A DNA stretch of 64,000 nucleotides from Dietzia natronolimnaea (GCF_002289575.1 NZ_NTGA01000016.1:80706-144705), one strand, 5' to 3'. Counted from the first letter of the stretch, positions 32,021 through 41,426 are shown. Notes: generated by a model from the letters alone, not told the origin. Numbers and translations: made by a program.

Positions 32021-32181
32021 CCGCGACCTCCCGACGAGCGAGCCGCGACCTCCCGACGAGCGAACAGGTGGCCCCCCTACCCCGGAGGGCGTTGGGGGAC
32101 TATGGTCATCCGCGTCCACCGTCGATCCGCGTCCTCCGTGGATCCGCGGTCGAGCAACGTGGATATCGAGCAACGCGGATA
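32021..32181. repeat. Two short tandem repeats in an intergenic region
   Basis: A 21-base unit starting CCGCGACCTCCCGACGAGCG is present at 32021-32041 and 32043-32063. The 16-base unit TCGAGCAACGYGGATA is present twice in tandem at 32150-32165 and 32166-32181. They lie in the 271-base gap upstream of the small gene at 32208. Confidence 0.7.
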
Positions 32182-32207
32182 CGCAGTCGAGCCGGAAGAG
32201 GAGTTCC

Positions 32208-32405
32208 ATGGCCACCTCCACCATGCCGCCCCAGGTACAGGGGCAGCGGTTGCAGTTGACGACCCTCGAGTTGGGGGTCGGCGCAGCGCTCGCCGCGGTG
32301 GCGGTCCTGGGGGTCACCCTTTTCGCGGTGTCGAGCGAGTCCGCGCAGTCCTCCCCGGGCGCGGACCGGAACGCCTCCACCGCGGTGGTCAGCCAGGTCC
32401 CCTGA
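32208..32405 (+). CDS. Small single-TM protein
   Basis: The protein has 65 aa: MATSTMPPQVQGQRLQ, then one membrane segment (LGVGAALAAVAVLGVTLFAV) and a Ser-rich tail. GAAGAGGAG lies 4 bases before the ATG, which supports a real gene. It overlaps the ECF42 sigma gene tail-to-tail by 17 bases. Function unknown. Confidence 0.7.
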   Translation: MATSTMPPQVQGQRLQLTTLELGVGAALAAVAVLGVTLFAVSSESAQSSPGADRNASTAVVSQVP

Positions 32406-33615
32406 GGGCTCCCGCCCTCCGGCCCAGGTAGCGGCGCTCGGGCAGCGACGTCGACTCCTCCGCCGCCAGGCCGTAGAGCTCGGCGGCCGCGGCCCTGTCC
32501 CCAGCCAGCTCGTGCAGGTACGCCTCGGCCGCGGTGCGCCGGGGCAGCGAGCGCGGCACCGGTTCGAGCGCGGCCAACCCCTCTCGCGGCCCCACGGCGT
32601 GCCCCACCGCCACCGCGCGGTTCAGGCGGGCCACCGGGCTGTCGTTCAGCGCGAGCAGCTCGTCGTACCACTCGACCACCTGCACCCAGTCGGTCGCGGC
32701 GGCGGACGGCGCGTCGGCGTGGAGGGCGGCGATCGCGGCCTGCGCCTGGTACTCCCCCAGCTCGTCGCGGGCCAGCGCCGCCTGCAGGATCGCCACGCCC
32801 TCCGCGATCGAGCGGGTGTCCCAGCGGCTGCGGTCCTGCCGCGCCAGCGGGATCAGCTCGCCGTCGTCGTCTCTCCGCGCGGCCCGGCGGGCGTGGTGCA
32901 GCAGCATCAGCGCGAGCAGCCCCCGCACCTCGGGATGGTCGATCGACGCCGACAGTTGCCGGGTCAGCCGCAGGGCCTCCTCGGCCAGGTCCACCTCGCC
33001 GGTGTACCCCTCGTTGAACACCAGGTACAGCACCCGCAGCACGGTGGCCACGTCCCCGGGACGGTCCAGCCGCTCGCCGGAGAGAGTGCGTTTGGCGCGA
33101 CTGATGCGCTGCGCCATGGTGGCCTCGGGGACCAGGAACGCCCGCGCGATCTGCCGGGTGGTCAGCCCGCCCACCGCGCGCAGCGTGAGCGCCACCGCCG
33201 ACGCGAGGGGCAGCGACGGGTGGGCGCACAGGAAGTACAGCCACAGGGCGTCGTCGACCTCACTCCCCGGCCCCTCCCCTGCCGCCGGGTCGGCGCCCGG
33301 ACCGCCGGAGGAGATCGACGACGACGAGCTCACCACCTGCTCGGCCGCAGCCAGTTCCTCGCGACGCCGACGGGCGGCCTCCGCGCGCGCGGCGTCCAGG
33401 AACCTGCGCCACGCCACGGCGATCAGCCAGCCGCGGGGATTGCGGGGCGGGCTCTCCGGCCAGGTGCGCTCGGCCTCGAGCAGAGCGTCCTGCACGGCGT
33501 CCTCGGCCGCCGCGAAGTCCGCCCCACGGCGCACGAGCACGCCGATCACCCGCGGGGTCAGCTCGCGCAGTTCCTGCCCGTCTGCGGTTGGCCCGGTCTT
33601 GGCAGGCCCGTGCAT
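32389..33615 (-). CDS. ECF42-type sigma factor with C-terminal TPR-like extension
   Basis: The protein has 408 aa. Region 2 is seen as FAAAEDAVQDALLEAE, region 4 as LTTRQIARAFLVPEATMAQRISRAK. After these comes the long C-terminal helical domain typical of ECF42 (LYLVFNEGYTG, LNRAVAVGHAVGP, AYLHELAGD). It starts 7 bases after a DGPF/YCII gene, the standard genetic partner of ECF42, and has no anti-sigma factor. The C-terminal extension is thought to control activity. Confidence 0.92.
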   Translation of the reverse strand: MHGPAKTGPTADGQELRELTPRVIGVLVRRGADFAAAEDAVQDALLEAERTWPESPPRNPRGWLIAVAWRRFLDAARAEAARRRREELAAAEQVVSSSSSISSGGPGADPAAGEGPGSEVDDALWLYFLCAHPSLPLASAVALTLRAVGGLTTRQIARAFLVPEATMAQRISRAKRTLSGERLDRPGDVATVLRVLYLVFNEGYTGEVDLAEEALRLTRQLSASIDHPEVRGLLALMLLHHARRAARRDDDGELIPLARQDRSRWDTRSIAEGVAILQAALARDELGEYQAQAAIAALHADAPSAAATDWVQVVEWYDELLALNDSPVARLNRAVAVGHAVGPREGLAALEPVPRSLPRRTAAEAYLHELAGDRAAAAELYGLAAEESTSLPERRYLGRRAGALRGPG

Positions 33616-33622
33616 GGCAGGG

Positions 33623-34030
33623 TCAGCCCTCGAACTCCGGGGGAGCCTCCAGGAAAGGCCGCAGCTCGAGCCACTCGTGGATCGGCTCCCCGCCCGCCCC
33701 CGGGGCCGCAGATAGCTCGCCCGCGAGCTCGAGGGCCCGCTCGTAGCTGGCGGTCTCGATGATCATCCAGCCGGCGATGAGGTCCTTGGTCTCGGGGAAC
33801 GGGCCGTCGGTCAGCGGCGGGCGGCCCTCGCCGTCGTACCGCACCCACGTCCCCGACTCCGACAACGCGTTGGCGTCGACGAACTCGCCGGACTCCTCCA
33901 GCCGAGCGGCGAAGTCGTTCATGTACTGGATGTGGGCGGACACCTCCTCGGGCGCCCACTCGGTCATGGGCACGTTATTGGGTGGCTCCGGGGCACCCCG
34001 GTAGTGCTTGAGCAACAGGTACTTGGCCAT
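33623..34030 (-). CDS. DGPF / YCII-related protein
   Basis: The protein has 135 aa. YCII-fold features include MAKYLLLKHYRG at the N-terminus and the family motif LTDGPFPETKDLIAGW. It is made upstream of the ECF42 sigma gene, in the same direction, 7 bases apart. DGPF proteins are the typical target or partner of ECF42 sigma factors. Biochemical role unknown. Confidence 0.92.
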   Translation of the reverse strand: MAKYLLLKHYRGAPEPPNNVPMTEWAPEEVSAHIQYMNDFAARLEESGEFVDANALSESGTWVRYDGEGRPPLTDGPFPETKDLIAGWMIIETASYERALELAGELSAAPGAGGEPIHEWLELRPFLEAPPEFEG

Positions 34031-34133
34031 GGCGATCCTCCTCGTACTGTGCGACCCAGTGTGGTCGCTGCACTAGGGGGACGGAACCGGATCCGGGTTC
34101 TCGACATGAGCGACCAGATCGGTCACACCGTGG

Positions 34134-36287
34134 TCATGTGCGGGCCAATCGTGCCGGGTCGAGGTCGAGGCGGCGCAACAGCTGGGCGTTGAGCGCCACC
34201 ACGATGGTCGAGACAGACATGAGGATCGCCGCGACCGCGGGGGAAATCGCCACGCCGACAAAGGCCAGAACCCCGGCGGCCAACGGCACAGCGATGACGT
34301 TGTACCCCGTTGCCCACACCAGGTTCTGCCACATTTTGCCGTAGCTGGCATGGGAGAGGTCGATGATAGACAGGACCGCCCGCGGGTCGTTCGCGGCGAG
34401 CACCACCCCGGCGGATTCGATGGCCACATCGGTCCCGGCACCGATCGCCACGCCCACATCAGCGCGAGCCAAGGCGGGGGCGTCATTGACCCCGTCGCCG
34501 ACCATCGCCACCCTGTGCCCGCGCTTCTGGAGCTCGGTGACCTTGGCGTCCTTGTGCTCGGGAAGCACCTCGGCGAACACCTCGTCAATCCCGAGGTCCG
34601 TGGCCACGGCGTCCGCGACCTGCTGGGCGTCGCCGGTGATCATGGCGACCGAGACCCCACGGGCGTGCAGGGCGTCGATCGCCTGCCGGGACTCCTCCCG
34701 CACGGCGTCCTCGAGCGCGACGGCCCCCAGGATCCGGTCACCTTCGGCGACGTGCAACACCGACGCCCCGCGCGACACCCACTGCTCGGTCACCTCCGCG
34801 ACGTCGGTGGGAATCGACAACCCCAGTTCGTTGAGCATGGCGGGACCGCCGACGCTGGCCTCGGTGCCATCGACACGGGCGCGGACCCCACGGCCTGGCA
34901 GGGACCGGAAATCGGTGGCGGCGATCCGCTCGCCGGCCGGCACCCGGTCATCGGCCGCCGCGACGATAGCCCGGGCGACGGGGTGTTCACTGTCGGCCTC
35001 GACCGCCGCCGCCAACGCCAACACCCGCTCCCCGGTGACCCCGCGCGCGGCGGTGACTCCCGTGACCCGGTGCTGGCCCTCGGTCAAGGTGCCGGTCTTG
35101 TCGAACAGGACCACATCGACGGTGCGCATGCGTTCGAGCGAGAGCCGGTCCTTGACCAACACCCCGGACCTGGCCGCTCGTTCGGTGGAGATCGCGATCA
35201 CAAGTGGAATAGCCAACCCCAGCGCGTGGGGACAGGCGATCACGAGCACGGTCACCGTGCGCACCACGGCCTCGTCGACGTTGCCGAGCAACGCCCAGAC
35301 CGCAAACGTGAGGATGCCCACGACCGTGGCGAAATAGAACAGGAACGCCGCGGCCTTGTCTGCCAGAGCTTGCGCTCGGGACGAGGAGGCCTGGGCGTCG
35401 GCGACCATCCGCTGGATGCCGGCCAGAGCCGTGCTCTCGCCCACCGCGGTGATCCGAACCCTCAGCGCGCTGTCCGTCGCAACGCTTCCGGCGACCACGG
35501 TGTCGCCGGCTTCTCTGGTGACCGTCTTGGATTCGCCGGTGATCATCGATTCATCGACTTCGGCACGGCCGTCGGTGACCGTGCCGTCGGCGGGCACCCG
35601 CGCTCCTGCGCGCACGAGCACCAGGTCCCCCAACTCGAGGTCCGGAAGCGGAACTGCGACAGTCCCGGAATCCGTGATCTTCTCCGCCGAGTCCGGCAGC
35701 ATGGCCGCCAGCGCATCGAGGGCTCCCGAGGCCGAGCCGAGCGCGCGCATCTCGAGCCAGTGCCCGAGCAGCATGATCACGATAAGCAGCGCCAGTTCCC
35801 ACCAGAAGTCCAGCTCGAACCCGCCGAGGCCCAAGGTGGTGATCCAGGAGGCGACAAAGGCGACAGTGATCGCCATGGAGATCAGCAGCATCATCCCCGG
35901 GCGGCGCGAGCGGAGTTCGGCCCAGCCGCCCGTGAGGAACGGGGTGCCGCCGTAGAGGAAGATCACCGTGCCCAGCACCGGGGCGATCCACATGGCGCCG
36001 GGGAAATTCGGCATGGTGTAGCCGAGCAGATCGGCGACCATGTGGCTGAAGTACACCACCGGGATCGCCAGCACCAGCGACGCCCAGAAGCGACGGCGGA
36101 ACATCTCCCCGTGTGCCCCGTGCCCAGCGTGTCGATCGTGGCCCCCGTCCTCGCCGTGCCCGCCCGGCCCGACATGGGCGACGTGCTCGCCGTGCTCGGC
36201 GGGGGGCGGGCTGTGAACCTCGGCGCCGTGGCCGTGTCTGGTCGGCGCCGGGTTCGGTTGCGCGGGTCCGTGTTCCGGATGCGACAT
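34134..36287 (-). CDS. copB: CopB-type copper P1B ATPase
   Basis: The protein has 717 aa. It exports copper. The N-terminal 60 residues are His-rich (HGHGAEVH, GGHGEDGGHDRHAGHGAHG), and the membrane motif is CPH (IACPHALGLAIPL), not CPC: together these mark the CopB (P1B-3) branch. Other motifs are MITGESKTV, DKTGTLTEGQ, SEHPVARAI and GDGVNDAPAL. The ATG at 36287 has AGGAGG 6 bases upstream. It follows the multicopper oxidase gene by 64 bases, so transport and periplasmic Cu(I) oxidation are probably expressed together. Confidence 0.93.
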   Translation of the reverse strand: MSHPEHGPAQPNPAPTRHGHGAEVHSPPPAEHGEHVAHVGPGGHGEDGGHDRHAGHGAHGEMFRRRFWASLVLAIPVVYFSHMVADLLGYTMPNFPGAMWIAPVLGTVIFLYGGTPFLTGGWAELRSRRPGMMLLISMAITVAFVASWITTLGLGGFELDFWWELALLIVIMLLGHWLEMRALGSASGALDALAAMLPDSAEKITDSGTVAVPLPDLELGDLVLVRAGARVPADGTVTDGRAEVDESMITGESKTVTREAGDTVVAGSVATDSALRVRITAVGESTALAGIQRMVADAQASSSRAQALADKAAAFLFYFATVVGILTFAVWALLGNVDEAVVRTVTVLVIACPHALGLAIPLVIAISTERAARSGVLVKDRLSLERMRTVDVVLFDKTGTLTEGQHRVTGVTAARGVTGERVLALAAAVEADSEHPVARAIVAAADDRVPAGERIAATDFRSLPGRGVRARVDGTEASVGGPAMLNELGLSIPTDVAEVTEQWVSRGASVLHVAEGDRILGAVALEDAVREESRQAIDALHARGVSVAMITGDAQQVADAVATDLGIDEVFAEVLPEHKDAKVTELQKRGHRVAMVGDGVNDAPALARADVGVAIGAGTDVAIESAGVVLAANDPRAVLSIIDLSHASYGKMWQNLVWATGYNVIAVPLAAGVLAFVGVAISPAVAAILMSVSTIVVALNAQLLRRLDLDPARLART

Positions 36288-36351
36288 CAATAGCCTCCTG
36301 GGAGTGGCGGGGCTCAGGGGTTCGGCTGTCTTGGGTGTTTCAGGGTGTTCA

Positions 36352-37881
36352 CTAGGCCAGGTAGGACAGGGTGGTCATCATCCCGGCCTCCTGGTGATAG
36401 GCGTTGTGGCAGTGAAGCGCCCACTGGCCGGGGTTGTCGGCATCGAATTCGATCTCCACGGTGCGCATCGGTCTGATCGTGACGGTGTCCTTGCGCAGCC
36501 CGGTATCGGGCAGAGCGAAGGTGTGTCCGTGCAGGTGCATGGGGTGGAACATGTCCGACATGTTGCGCATCCGCATACGAACCCGTTGCCCTTCGTTGAC
36601 GTCCAACGACGTGATGTCGGGGTGAGCGCGGCCGTTCAGGGTCCACCTGTACGGCGACATGGTCCCGCCCATGTCCAGACTGTGGTAAACATCGTGCCCC
36701 TTCTCTTCCAGTCGGACGTCCGCGCGAGGCGCCAGATCGGTGCCGAACAGCACCTGCCGGTCCAGCTCGTCGGGTCGGGACCGGGTAGGCAGGTCGCCCG
36801 CAGCGGTGCGCACCAGTGCCTGCCCGTGACCGGTCTTGCCCTCGGCCTGCGCGAACAACGGGAAGACGCCGTCGCCGAGGGTGACGAGCACATCGAACCG
36901 CTCGCCCATCCCGACCATCAGTGCATCGGTATCCTGCGGCACGACCGGGAAGCCGTCGGTGTGGGTGATGGTCATCCGGTGCCCGCCCAGGGCCACGCGG
37001 AAGGCGGTATCAGCACCGGCGTTGATGAGGCGGATACGCGCTCGCTCCCCGGGTGTCGCGTTGAACACCATCGGGTCCTCCGGGACCCGCCCACTGACCA
37101 GGTAGAGCGGATAGCTCACGTCCCCGGCGCCGCCGAGCATCGGCGAGAGCATCGTCTCGGAACCCGTGTCCGTGGCGCCCATACCTCTCATGCCGCCGTG
37201 GTCCATCGCGCCCATTCTTCCCATCCCAGATCCGCTGCCCATACCTGCGGCGTCACCGATGCCCAGGTCGCGGGCAACATCGTCGGGGGTGCGACCGGTG
37301 CCGTCGAGCCAGTCGTCGAGCACCACGATCCACTCGTGCTCATGGTCACCGGGCTCGTTCGGGTCGTCGACGATCAGGGGCCCGTAGAGTCCGCGGTCGA
37401 GTTGGAGCCCGGAGTGCGAATGATAGAAGTACGTGCCCGCGTGCGGGACGGTGAACTCGTAAGCGAACCGACCGCCGGGGGCGATGGGGTCCTGAGTCAG
37501 GCCGGGTGCCCCGTCCATGTCGTTGCTCAGTGCCAGTCCGTGCCAGTGCACGCTGGTTTCCGCCGGCAGCTGGTTGTCCACCTCCACCTTGAGCAGATCC
37601 CCGACACGGGCACGCAGTAGCGGCCCGGGCAGGCTAGGGTCGTAGCCCCAGGTGGAGACGACGCGTCCACCGAGATCCACGTCGACCGGACGCGGCGTCA
37701 ACCGCGCTGAGACCACCCGTTGGCCCGCGCTGCGGCGCGCCAGCTCGGCACGACGGACAGCGTCCGACAAGGGCTGCACGGGGGTACCGGTCGGCGGGCC
37801 CGCTCCGGAACAGGCGACGAGCGCCCCGGCCCCGGCGAGGGCTGAACCGAGGAGGAAGGACCGGCGGGTCAGCTCAGACAC
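36352..37881 (-). CDS. Tat-exported multicopper oxidase
   Basis: The protein has 509 aa. A twin-arginine signal with lipobox (TRRSFLLGSALAGAGALVAC) is followed by three cupredoxin domains. Copper ligands are all visible: HWHGLAL, FYHSHSG, HPMHLHGHTFAL and LHCHNAYHQEAGMM. A Met/Gly-rich loop (GMGSGSGMGRMGAMDHGG) near residue 210 is like that of CueO-type copper oxidases. It probably oxidises Cu(I) outside the membrane. The GTG start overlaps the SHOCT gene by 8 bases. Confidence 0.93.
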   Translation of the reverse strand: MSELTRRSFLLGSALAGAGALVACSGAGPPTGTPVQPLSDAVRRAELARRSAGQRVVSARLTPRPVDVDLGGRVVSTWGYDPSLPGPLLRARVGDLLKVEVDNQLPAETSVHWHGLALSNDMDGAPGLTQDPIAPGGRFAYEFTVPHAGTYFYHSHSGLQLDRGLYGPLIVDDPNEPGDHEHEWIVVLDDWLDGTGRTPDDVARDLGIGDAAGMGSGSGMGRMGAMDHGGMRGMGATDTGSETMLSPMLGGAGDVSYPLYLVSGRVPEDPMVFNATPGERARIRLINAGADTAFRVALGGHRMTITHTDGFPVVPQDTDALMVGMGERFDVLVTLGDGVFPLFAQAEGKTGHGQALVRTAAGDLPTRSRPDELDRQVLFGTDLAPRADVRLEEKGHDVYHSLDMGGTMSPYRWTLNGRAHPDITSLDVNEGQRVRMRMRNMSDMFHPMHLHGHTFALPDTGLRKDTVTIRPMRTVEIEFDADNPGQWALHCHNAYHQEAGMMTTLSYLA

Positions 37882-38170
37882 GGGGCCGCCCGTGCTCGGG
37901 TTTCGTCGGTACGGAGTTGCCGGAGCGCGTCAGCTCCTCTCGGCGGGCCACGAACTCGTCGGAGCCGATCTCTCCGCGGGCGAAACGCACTTCGAGCACT
38001 CGAAGCGGATCGGCCTCCGGCGCGGTGCGTCCGTGCCCCCCGGAACGGTCATTACGGAACATCATGGCCAGCATGGACAGCACTGCCGCCCAAAACACGA
38101 GCATGCACACCGCCATGATGATCCACCCGGTGGCACTCAGCTGACCCGACCAGCCCATCATGGTCGTCAC
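37874..38170 (-). CDS. SHOCT-domain membrane protein of the copper operon
   Basis: The protein has 98 aa. One membrane segment (TGWIIMAVCMLVFWAAVL) is followed by a C-terminal SHOCT domain (DPLRVLEVRFARGEIGSDEF). The GTG at 38170 has AAGGA just upstream; the ATG three codons on is the alternative. First gene of the copper operon. SHOCT proteins of this kind commonly accompany metal ATPases. Confidence 0.88.
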   Translation of the reverse strand: MTTMMGWSGQLSATGWIIMAVCMLVFWAAVLSMLAMMFRNDRSGGHGRTAPEADPLRVLEVRFARGEIGSDEFVARREELTRSGNSVPTKPEHGRPRV

Positions 38171-38348
38171 CGTCCTTCGGTTGGTGACATCAGCATCGCG
38201 CGTGCACGCACCAGTTCAGGTAGAGGTCGCGTGAAGTTTTGATCAAGAAGGCCGGCCGCTGCATCGGCGGTGGACACTGTCCCCCGGAACCTGTCGCCCG
38301 GCCGCCGAACCACACCACAATTCCGCACCCCAGGCGGACAATGACCGC
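38171..38348. promoter_or_regulatory. Divergent region, copper operon and sigma gene
   Basis: This is 178 bases between the SHOCT and ECF sigma genes. It includes an AT-richer stretch at about 38231-38252. I see no strong palindrome. Confidence 0.3.
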
Positions 38349-39347
38349 GTGAACAGGACCGAGGCGGAGACCTACCGCCGCGAGATCCTCGGCTACTGCT
38401 ACCGCTACTTCGGCTGTATCGCGGAGGCCGAAGACGCAACGCAGGAGACGATGCTGCGTGCGTGGAGGGCGCGGGATGGCGCCGAATTCGGCGGCCGCTC
38501 GTCGCTGCGTACGTGGCTGTATTCCATCGCCACCCACGTCTGCCTGGACATGGCTCGCGCGCCGCAGCGACGCAGCCTTCCGGTGGACCTCAACGAGCCC
38601 GGCCGCGTCCCAGACGACCCCACGTCGCTGGCCACCATGCCCGAGCAGATGTGGATCGGCCCGGCGAGCGACGCCCATCTCGGCGTCGACCCGTCCGCCA
38701 CCGCCCTCGCCCGCGAATCGGTCCGGCTCGCCTTTGTCGCCGCGCTGCAGTTCCTGCCACCCCGGCAGCGGGTCGTGCTGATCCTCCGCGATGTCCTGGT
38801 GCTCTCGGCGGCGGAGTGCGCGGACCTCCTCGACATGTCCGTGGCCTCGGTCAACTCCGCACTCGCCCGGGCGCGCAAGACCATGGCCCAGCACGGGGCC
38901 ACTCTCCCAACCGACACCGCGGACGACGCCCCCGCCTACGACACCCGGCTTCTCGAGAAGTACGTCGCCGCCTTCGAGGCCTACGACGTCGACCGCCTAG
39001 TCGACCTGCTCACCGAGGACGCGGAGTTCAGCATGCCGCCGTTCGAGCTCTGGCTCCGCGGCCCCGCGCAGATCGAGCGCTGGTGGCGCGGCCCCGGGCA
39101 GGTGTGCCGCAACTCGCGGACCATCGTCACCTCCGCCAACGGCCGTCCGGCCGTCGCGGTCTATCACGACGGCGGCGGTCGAGACGAGAGCCGAAACGAC
39201 GCCGGCGTTCGCGACTCCAGCGCGGCTCGATGGGAGCCGTTCGCGATCCACGTCCTGGAGTCCCGCGCCGGCCGCCTCTCGGCCCTCACCCACTTCATCG
39301 GCGCGGGCCACTTCGCCGAGTTCGGCCTGCCCGCCCACCTGCCGTAG
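38349..39347 (+). CDS. ECF sigma factor with SnoaL-like C-terminal domain (SigG-like)
   Basis: The protein has 332 aa. Region 2 is GCIAEAEDATQETMLRAWRA (conserved DATQETM) and region 4 LSAAECADLLDMSVASVNSAL. Residues about 205-330 form a SnoaL-like fold (YVAAFEAYDVDRLVDLLTED), as in SigG/SigJ-type ECF factors, where the extra domain replaces or adds to anti-sigma control. Start is GTG at 38349. It is divergent from the copper operon, but no evidence links them. Confidence 0.9.
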   Translation: MNRTEAETYRREILGYCYRYFGCIAEAEDATQETMLRAWRARDGAEFGGRSSLRTWLYSIATHVCLDMARAPQRRSLPVDLNEPGRVPDDPTSLATMPEQMWIGPASDAHLGVDPSATALARESVRLAFVAALQFLPPRQRVVLILRDVLVLSAAECADLLDMSVASVNSALARARKTMAQHGATLPTDTADDAPAYDTRLLEKYVAAFEAYDVDRLVDLLTEDAEFSMPPFELWLRGPAQIERWWRGPGQVCRNSRTIVTSANGRPAVAVYHDGGGRDESRNDAGVRDSSAARWEPFAIHVLESRAGRLSALTHFIGAGHFAEFGLPAHLP

Positions 39348-39401
39348 GGAGAATCCCCGCCGCACCGATCACTTTCGGCGCCTCGCACCGTCTACCCCTG
39401 T

Positions 39402-39446
39402 GAAGGACGGTCCTTCGGGCCCCGAGCACCTGCTCGACCGGGCCCC
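39402..39446 (+). terminator. Two adjacent hairpins
   Basis: GAAGGAC-G-GTCCTTC (39402-39416) is followed by a GC-rich hairpin with stem GAGCA/TGCTC inside GGGCCC arms (39417-39446). They lie between the sigma gene and the reductase gene. Probably a terminator, without a T-tract. Confidence 0.5.
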
Positions 39447-39470
39447 CGAGTCCCCTCAGGAGGGATCATC

Positions 39471-40028
39471 ATGAGCCGCACGATCACGGCCCACATGTTC
39501 TCCACGCTCAACGGCGTGACGGAGCATGCCGAGCACTGGCAGTTCGACGCCTTCGGACCCGAGGAGATGGAGTTCATGCAGAAGATGACTGCCGCGACCA
39601 CGGACCTGGTGCTGGGCCGCACGCTCTGGCAGGAGTGGTCCGGTTACTGGCCCGGTGCGCAGGACCCGTTCGCCGAGTGGGTCAACCCGGTCCGCAAGCA
39701 CGTGCTCACCTCCACCCTGACGGGCGAGCTGCCGTGGAACAGCGTTATCGCCACCGGTGATGCGGCCGGGTACCTCGGGCAGCTGCGGCAGGAACCGGGC
39801 GGCGACATCGCGATCGCGGGTGGCGTGGAGACCACCAGGAGGCTGGTGCTGGCGGGCCTGGTGGACGAGCTCACGCTGACCATCCACCCGGTGATCTCCG
39901 GTGAGGGCCGCAGGCTCTTCGACGAGTCCGTCCCCACGACGCGCCTGCGTCTGTTGAACTCGACGCAGACCCAGGCGGGCAACATCGTCGCGACCTATGC
40001 CCTGCGCTCGGACTCCGCGGACGCCTGA
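39471..40028 (+). CDS. RibD C-terminal / dihydrofolate-reductase-like protein
   Basis: The protein has 185 aa. The fold signature is MSRTITAHMFSTLNGVTE, then TDLVLGRTLWQEW, IAIAGGVETTRRLVLAGLVDELTL (nucleotide-binding part) and HPVISGEGRRLF. Such proteins bind NADPH; many have no known substrate. AGGAGGGAT lies upstream of the ATG. Confidence 0.88.
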   Translation: MSRTITAHMFSTLNGVTEHAEHWQFDAFGPEEMEFMQKMTAATTDLVLGRTLWQEWSGYWPGAQDPFAEWVNPVRKHVLTSTLTGELPWNSVIATGDAAGYLGQLRQEPGGDIAIAGGVETTRRLVLAGLVDELTLTIHPVISGEGRRLFDESVPTTRLRLLNSTQTQAGNIVATYALRSDSADA

Positions 40029-40093
40029 CCGGACCCACTCGCTCATCACCCGAAACCCATCACCCCGCCGCCTATCGATCAGAGGAGAATCCG

Positions 40094-40384
40094 ATGTCCT
40101 TCCAGGCGTATCTCGACACCATCGAAACCAAGACCGGGCTGACGCCGCGGCAACTCGTGGATCAGGCGACCGAACGCGGTTTCGGCCCCGGCACCAAGGC
40201 CGGGCCGATTCTGGAGTGGTTGAAGAACGACTACGGGCTCGGCCGCGGCCACGGCATGGCGCTCGTCCACGTGATCACCAAGGGGCCTCAGATCAGCTCG
40301 AAGCACGTCGGCTCCACCGGTTCACACGCCGACGCGACCGACATGCTCTGGCTCGATGGCGCGGCCACCAACCCGAACCGCTGA
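40094..40384 (+). CDS. DUF4287-containing small protein
   Basis: The protein has 96 aa. The DUF4287 pattern is MSFQAYLDTIETKTGLTPRQ, then TKAGPILEWLKNDYGLGRGHGMALVHVI. GAGGAG precedes the ATG. Function unknown. It stands between two unrelated genes on the same strand. Confidence 0.88.
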   Translation: MSFQAYLDTIETKTGLTPRQLVDQATERGFGPGTKAGPILEWLKNDYGLGRGHGMALVHVITKGPQISSKHVGSTGSHADATDMLWLDGAATNPNR

Positions 40385-40483
40385 ACCCGGATCCTCCCCC
40401 GTCGAGCCGGCGGCGAGTATGCGCAGCCGGTCAGTATCGGATCCCGGCCCCACCACCCGCCACCGCGGGTAGCGTCCGTCACC

Positions 40484-41386
40484 ATGCAGCCCTCGCCCGA
40501 CCAGGCACCCGAGACCGCAGCCGACCAGCGAGAGGTCGTCCTCGAGCGCCACGACGACGTCGCCGTGATCAGGCTCAACAGCCCCGATCGGCTCAACGCG
40601 GCGACCACGCGGAACCTCACCGACCTCGTCGCCGCCCTCGACGCCTGCGACGCCGACGACGACATCCGGGCCGTGGTGCTCACCGGCACCGGGCGGGCGT
40701 TCTGCGCGGGGGCCGACATCTCGGGCGGGGGCGAGACCTTCGCCGTCGATCCCGGCCAGGACACCGGCAACCCCCCGCCGGACACGGGCGGCCTGGTCTC
40801 GCTACGCATCTTCCGGATGACCAAGCCGATCATCTCGGCGATCAACGGCTCGGCCGCGGGCGTCGGGGTGACCATGACCCTGCCCACCGACGTGCGTATC
40901 GCCGCGGACCACGCCAAGTTCGGGTTCGTCTTCACGCGACGAGGGTTGGTGCCGGAGGCGTGCTCCACCTGGTTCCTGCCCCGCATCGTGGGCATCTCCA
41001 CGGCGGTCGAGTGGACTGTCGGCGGCAGAACCATCCTCGCCGGCGAGGCCCTGGAGCGCGGCCTGGTGCGTGAGCTGCTGCCCGCCGACGAGGTCCTCCC
41101 CCGCGCCATCGAGATCGCCCGCGAGCTGACCCGCGGCCCTGCCCCGGTGTCGGCGGCGCTGACCCGCCAGCTCATGTGGCGGATGCTCGGCGCTCCCGAC
41201 CCCGAGGTGGCCCACCGCGCCGAGTCCATCGGAATCTACACCCGCGGCACGTCCGCCGACGTCCGCGCCGGCGTCTCCGCGTTCCTGGCCAAGGAGGAGC
41301 CGGACTTCCCGGACCGCGTCTCGGACGGCCTGCCCGACCTCTTCTCACCTGAGCTACTTCCCTCACTGCCTCGCCGCATCATCTGA
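40484..41386 (+). CDS. Enoyl-CoA hydratase/isomerase family protein
   Basis: The protein has 300 aa. The crotonase fold is shown by VAVIRLNSPDRLNAAT, oxyanion-hole region AFCAGADISGGG and INGSAAGVGVTMTLPTDVRIA. It acts on acyl-CoA thioesters; the exact reaction is not predictable. It is followed 40 bases later by a short-chain dehydrogenase gene, so a shared lipid or acid pathway is plausible. Confidence 0.9.
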   Translation: MQPSPDQAPETAADQREVVLERHDDVAVIRLNSPDRLNAATTRNLTDLVAALDACDADDDIRAVVLTGTGRAFCAGADISGGGETFAVDPGQDTGNPPPDTGGLVSLRIFRMTKPIISAINGSAAGVGVTMTLPTDVRIAADHAKFGFVFTRRGLVPEACSTWFLPRIVGISTAVEWTVGGRTILAGEALERGLVRELLPADEVLPRAIEIARELTRGPAPVSAALTRQLMWRMLGAPDPEVAHRAESIGIYTRGTSADVRAGVSAFLAKEEPDFPDRVSDGLPDLFSPELLPSLPRRII

Positions 41387-41426
41387 CCGGTTCCACCGCC
41401 ACCCCCCACCTCGGAGAGGACTCCCC

